Source of the DNA: Candidatus Methanomethylicia archaeon
Lineage (GTDB): Archaea > Thermoproteota > Methanomethylicia > Methanomethylicales > Methanomethylicaceae
Reading direction: 5' to 3'
NCBI GenBank assembly: GCA_024464205.1
Contig: JANHAI010000039.1
Location: 1 to 8,135 of the forward strand
Length of the DNA stretch: 8,135 bases
Under the pieces are notes generated by a model. That model saw nothing but the letters and a program-made list of their open reading frames with translations. It did no database searches and was not told where the DNA came from. This document shows positions 5,495 to 8,135 of this stretch, piece by piece (within the stretch, counting starts at the first letter, position 1; each line of letters opens with the position of its first letter). A program made the position numbers and the translations under genes.

Positions 5495-7114
5495 CTATAT
5501 CAATACCACCGGCAGCGTGAAGCAGAACGCGGTCCAGCTGCATCCATCTGATTCCACCCATATCCTTCCGCCATGAACCTCGATGATCCTCTTGACTATG
5601 GTCAGCCCGACACCGGTTCCATCGCTCTTCGGATCGACCTTGTAGAAGAGTTCGAAAACCTTCTCACGCTGGTTCTCAGGAATCCCGATGCCGTTGTCTC
5701 TGATACAGAAGACTCCATCTTTGCAGAATATCTCGATCACAGGCCTCTTATCCTTCGTCGTGTACTTTATGCTGTTGTCGATCAGATTGACCAGCGCCTC
5801 GATGAGCCTCTCGCGATCGACGCGGACCGTGGGCATCCCCTCTGCCACTTTTATCTCAGCATACCTCTTTTTGATCACCTCAGCGAGCTGATCGATCGCA
5901 TCTTTAACCAGTATCTCAAAAGGCACATCCTCAGGCGGGTTGATGACACGGCCTATCCTGGAGAGCTCTAGTATATCGCTCAGGAGCGCATCCATATTCT
6001 CAACAGATCGGATGATGGTCCTCAGGCTTTCCCTTGCTTTCTCAACATCCCCTTTCTCGAGATCGAGCTCCGCAAGGCCCGCAAGTCCGCTTATTGTGAT
6101 CAGCGGTCTCCTGAGGTCATGTGATACCGTGTACACAAACCGCTCCATCTCCATGTTTCTCTTCTCCAGCTCCGCCGTCCTCTCCCTCACCATCTGCTCC
6201 AGCGAGTCCTTGAACCTCCGCAGCTCCTCCTCGGTCCGCCTCCACTCTGTGATGTCCCGTATAATCTCTATAGCGCCCTCGACATTGCCATCTGCATCGT
6301 ACACTGGCGCAGCCTTGAGCCAGAGATGCGAACCCTCTGGGCCGAACGTGGGTATGAATACCTCAGCAGTGAGCGCATTACCCTCCCGGTGCAGGTTTCT
6401 GTACTCCTTTGCGGTGAATTCATCGAATCCGTGGAGCACGAGATCTGCAAGCACCGGCCTTCTGTATCCGTAGAACGGGATCGCGCACTCGTAATCGCCC
6501 TTACCGAGCATCTGGTCCTTCTTCACTCCCGTGAGATTCTCCAGTGCTCTGTTCCAGATGATAACCCTGCCCTCGCGGTCTATACCAGCGACAGGATCCG
6601 GCATGAACTCCAGGATATCCCTTAGCCTCCTCTCGGAACTCTCCAGCTGCCTCAGAATAGAATAGTGAGATGTCAGATCTGTCAGCACGTATATGGAGCC
6701 CACGATCTTTTCGCCATCAAACCTGGGTGCGGCTGTTATGAGCACAGGCAGTGTCGAGCCATCCTTCCGGCGAAGCCTGACCTCATAGCTGTCCGTGATC
6801 CCTCTGAGCCTCTTCGCCCTGCCCTCCTGAACTCTCGGGATGTCAGCCGGGTGCATGAACTCCTCAAAAGACTTCCCCATGACCTCGCTAACGGAAACTC
6901 CAAGCAGGCGGGCGAAGGCATGGTTCGCATACTCGATGATCCATTTTCCGTCCACGATCCTCGACGCAGCAACAGGCTGACCGAGCGAGCTCACTATCTG
7001 GCAGGCCAGCGCGGGATCTATGCTAGCGTCTAGCATGTTCGAGCTGATGAGACATACATTGTATAAAAGTTTTATTAGATCGCCTACTTCTGTCTGAAAC
7101 CTGGGAGTTTCCAT
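5495..7114 (-). CDS. PAS-PAS sensor histidine kinase, cytoplasmic
   Basis: A signal-transducing kinase that autophosphorylates a histidine and passes the phosphate to a response regulator, none of which is encoded in the window. The 539 residues contain PAS 1 (about 36-148, with WIIEYANHAF), PAS 2 (about 160-291, with GRVIIWNRALENLTG and a PAC-like end at VEGAIEIIRDITE), a coiled linker (about 292-325), a HisKA dimerisation helix with VSHDLRRP and phospho-acceptor H332, and a HATPase_c domain with the N box (N443, N447), G1 box DNGIGIPE (473-480), F box FELFYK (487-492) and G2 box GTGVGL (499-504). All catalytic boxes are intact. No convincing membrane segment is seen, so it senses an internal cue such as redox state, a cofactor or a ligand. 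The ATG at 7114 fits the promoter at 7152-7167; an ATG at codon 27 is a weaker choice. Confidence 0.95.
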   Translation of the reverse strand: METPRFQTEVGDLIKLLYNVCLISSNMLDASIDPALACQIVSSLGQPVAASRIVDGKWIIEYANHAFARLLGVSVSEVMGKSFEEFMHPADIPRVQEGRAKRLRGITDSYEVRLRRKDGSTLPVLITAAPRFDGEKIVGSIYVLTDLTSHYSILRQLESSERRLRDILEFMPDPVAGIDREGRVIIWNRALENLTGVKKDQMLGKGDYECAIPFYGYRRPVLADLVLHGFDEFTAKEYRNLHREGNALTAEVFIPTFGPEGSHLWLKAAPVYDADGNVEGAIEIIRDITEWRRTEEELRRFKDSLEQMVRERTAELEKRNMEMERFVYTVSHDLRRPLITISGLAGLAELDLEKGDVEKARESLRTIIRSVENMDALLSDILELSRIGRVINPPEDVPFEILVKDAIDQLAEVIKKRYAEIKVAEGMPTVRVDRERLIEALVNLIDNSIKYTTKDKRPVIEIFCKDGVFCIRDNGIGIPENQREKVFELFYKVDPKSDGTGVGLTIVKRIIEVHGGRIWVESDGCSWTAFCFTLPVVLI

Positions 7115-7151
7115 CGCACATGCCGCCCCAAGAAGGTCCTACAGCTAATCG

Positions 7152-7167
7152 AAGGTTTTAAATCCTT
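7152..7167. promoter_or_regulatory. Palindromic divergent TATA region
   Basis: The 16 bases AAGGTTTTAAATCCTT match their own reverse complement except at one symmetric pair. The AT core can serve as TATA box both ways: leftward it predicts a start near 7133 and a leader of about 20 bases for the kinase, and rightward a start near 7187 with a very short leader for the mini-ORF at 7194. The symmetry also makes it a possible regulator site. Confidence 0.4.
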
Positions 7168-7193
7168 ATTGTAAGTATGAAATTTTGATACGC

Positions 7194-7301
7194 ATGTTAG
7201 ATGTAGTAAGAAGAACTCGATCAGACGTGGCGAGGAGATCGAGGAGCACAGAGGTCTCCAGGAGATCCAGATCCGAAGAGCTGCCGAGAAGGTCGAGGTA
7301 A
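7194..7301 (+). CDS. Arg/Ser-repeat mini-ORF, 35 residues
   Basis: An ATG opens a 35-codon frame ending in TAA. The peptide is highly basic and built from a repeated unit: RRTRSDVA, RRSRSTEVS, RRSRSEELP, RRSR. The repeats use different synonymous codons (AGA AGA, AGG AGA, AGG AGA, AGA AGG), so they are not a fresh DNA duplication. The TATA-like core at 7156-7163 is about 30 bases upstream, suited to a short-leader mRNA; no clear Shine-Dalgarno site is seen. It diverges from the histidine kinase gene. An Arg/Ser-rich peptide could bind nucleic acid, but no function is known to me. It may also be a chance frame in purine-rich DNA or a fragment of a lost gene. Confidence 0.35.
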   Translation: MLDVVRRTRSDVARRSRSTEVSRRSRSEELPRRSR

Positions 7302-7504
7302 GTTATGTACCATTACGGCTGGAGTATTTTATATATAAATGTTTTATTTACCTTTTTCAGACTCTGAAGTTGTCCTCAAATGCAGTTCAAACGTCTCGAG
7401 CAAAATCAGCGCCATTAGCTATAGTTTCCATCATTTCTCTGCCAGCCCGATAATTCAGCTGGACGAGCCAAGTTATTTATACAATCGATGCAATCGACAA
7501 CCGC

Positions 7505-7554
7505 TGAGCGGGTATCATGATGTTTTTAATTCCCCCCACTCCCCTACCCGCTCA
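7505..7554. repeat. Perfect 10-bp inverted repeat with 30-base spacer
   Basis: TGAGCGGGTA (7505-7514) and TACCCGCTCA (7545-7554) are exact reverse complements. Each is followed by TATCAT or a close form of it, and the spacer has a T-run and a C-rich tract. It could form a long hairpin in RNA or be a paired binding site or an element-end remnant. It lies about 150 bases upstream of the right-hand gene. Confidence 0.5.
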
Positions 7555-7663
7555 TATCATTCCATTTTGCATTTACGTCAGCAATGTCTTTGAATTATCG
7601 AATAGCCCTGCTCACAAATCTACCGGCAGCCGGAATCGCGCATGAACTACAACGTATCGAAAA

Positions 7664-7672
7664 TTTATTTTA
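7664..7672 (+). promoter_or_regulatory. TATA-like box for the right-hand gene
   Basis: TTTATTTTA preceded by purines (CGAAAA) lies 37-45 bases before the ATG at 7709. Initiation near 7693 would leave a short leader holding GAGG at 7697-7700, eight bases before the ATG. On this model the AGGAGG at 7675-7680 is upstream of the transcript and has no role in translation. Confidence 0.4.
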
Positions 7673-7708
7673 TCAGGAGGGCGTCAGAATCAAAATGAGG
7701 ACACCTGT

Positions 7709-8135
7709 ATGACAGAGGTCGAGCTTACTCAAAGAGAGGCGGACATATTGATATCTATGGAAAAATGTAGTATATGTGATGAAGGATATGAATGGACACC
7801 AGAGAAACCCCTGGCAATCCCCTTAGAGTCCTGTGACAGAAAGGAGAAATTTATGTTGGATCTATCACGTCGTGTCCAAATCGCCCTTAAAGTAACATAT
7901 CAAAATCGAACCAGGGAAACAATAATCTTAGTGCGGCTTGATTTGGGTGGTGGACCTCATCGGAATCCAAATGGTGTAGAAGTGCCCTGCCCTCATATGC
8001 ATATTTATAGAGAGGGATACGGTGACAAATGGGCTGACCACGTACCTCCAGATAAATTTCGCGATACAAATGACATATGGATGACTCTGATTGATTTTAT
8101 GAGTTTCTGCAATATAATCCGCCCACCACATATAA
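7709..8135 (+). CDS. Conserved hypothetical protein, DUF6978-like, 3' end outside the window
   Basis: The frame is open from the ATG at 7709 to the window edge: 142 codons plus one base, no stop. The protein is soluble-looking, with no signal or membrane segment. It opens with VELTQREADILISMEK and carries two cysteine pairs' worth of nothing more than CSIC near residues 20-23. Its most striking part is RLDLGGGPHRNPNGVEV followed by PCPHMHIYREGYGDKWA (about residues 75-110), rich in His, Cys and Gly and likely the conserved core. A later block has the sequence FMSFCNIIRPPHI. From memory this pattern matches a small uncharacterised family found in bacteria and archaea, probably DUF6978; I cannot confirm the number. 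GAGG at 7697-7700 supports the start. It opposes the large minus-strand genes and has a different, more AT-rich composition, so it may be part of an accessory module continuing to the right. Function unknown. Confidence 0.8.
   Translation, partial: MTEVELTQREADILISMEKCSICDEGYEWTPEKPLAIPLESCDRKEKFMLDLSRRVQIALKVTYQNRTRETIILVRLDLGGGPHRNPNGVEVPCPHMHIYREGYGDKWADHVPPDKFRDTNDIWMTLIDFMSFCNIIRPPHI

Larger units (their letters stand above)
7302..7708. other. AT-rich intergenic region without a supported gene
   Basis: The stretch begins with a 12-bp AT palindrome (TTTATATATAAA, 7328-7339) and a T-rich run to about 7357 that could end plus-strand transcription of the mini-ORF. It also has a short direct repeat AATCGA (7483-7488 and 7492-7497), the 10-bp inverted repeat at 7505-7554 and the promoter of the right-hand gene. 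The open frame 7339-7593 has no ribosome site and no recognisable content. Tiny frames lie at 7642-7698 (18 codons) and 7695-7712 (5 codons), the latter overlapping the next start. Confidence 0.45.

Noticed and set aside
5940..6473. 177-residue plus-strand frame opposite the kinase
   Set aside because: Ser-rich low-complexity translation antisense to an intact kinase; a shadow of the coding strand.
7339..7593. 84-residue plus-strand frame in the right intergenic region
   Set aside because: Its ATG lies inside an AT palindrome with no ribosome site, and the translation shows no recognisable motif.
7115..7708. CRISPR array or tRNA in the right intergenic region
   Set aside because: No regularly spaced repeats and no tRNA-like T-loop sequence; only single inverted repeats were found.
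7887..8131. Minus-strand frames at the right edge
   Set aside because: They are antisense to the plus-strand hypothetical gene, whose conserved core and ribosome site are better support.

Overview
The window looks archaeal, most likely a methanogen of the Methanosarcinales (a Methanothrix-like genome is my best guess; this is inference). The reasons are TATA boxes about 25 bases upstream of starts that often lack a Shine-Dalgarno site, a short (about 417-residue) ThiC-type radical SAM protein, and a cytoplasmic PAS-PAS histidine kinase of the kind abundant in methanogens. Species identity cannot be proved from the sequence alone.

Layout. All the large genes lie on the minus strand and read right to left. 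First comes a PAS/PAS sensor histidine kinase (5495-7114). After a structured 287-base gap come a class III periplasmic substrate-binding protein (4143-5207), a FecCD/BtuC-type permease (2933-4042) and an alpha/beta hydrolase (1929-2912). A divergent ThiC-family protein (554-1807) follows, with its own promoter. The first 43 bases hold the beginning of another minus-strand gene with a good leaderless promoter. On the plus strand at the right are a 35-codon Arg/Ser-repeat mini-ORF (7194-7301), divergent from the kinase across a palindromic TATA region, and the beginning of a conserved hypothetical gene, probably DUF6978-like, running off the edge (7709-8135).

How the genes may work together. 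The binding protein and permease form a metal-chelate or corrinoid importer. No ATPase gene lies where one is usually found, and a hydrolase closely follows the permease instead. The ThiC-family protein keeps the radical SAM cysteines but has altered motifs around the active site, so it may be the thiamine enzyme ThiC or a paralogue such as the 5-hydroxybenzimidazole synthase BzaF. If it is BzaF, the neighbourhood would have a cobamide theme.

The most interesting non-coding signal is a pair of diverged, oppositely oriented copies (437-504 plus; 5350-5419 minus) of a terminal stem-loop block. The block resembles the right end, or omega-RNA 3' part, of IS200/IS605-type TnpB elements. Neither copy has a recognisable tnpB. 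The kinase-side copy is preceded by two more hairpins, so it could be a solo omega-RNA-like RNA.
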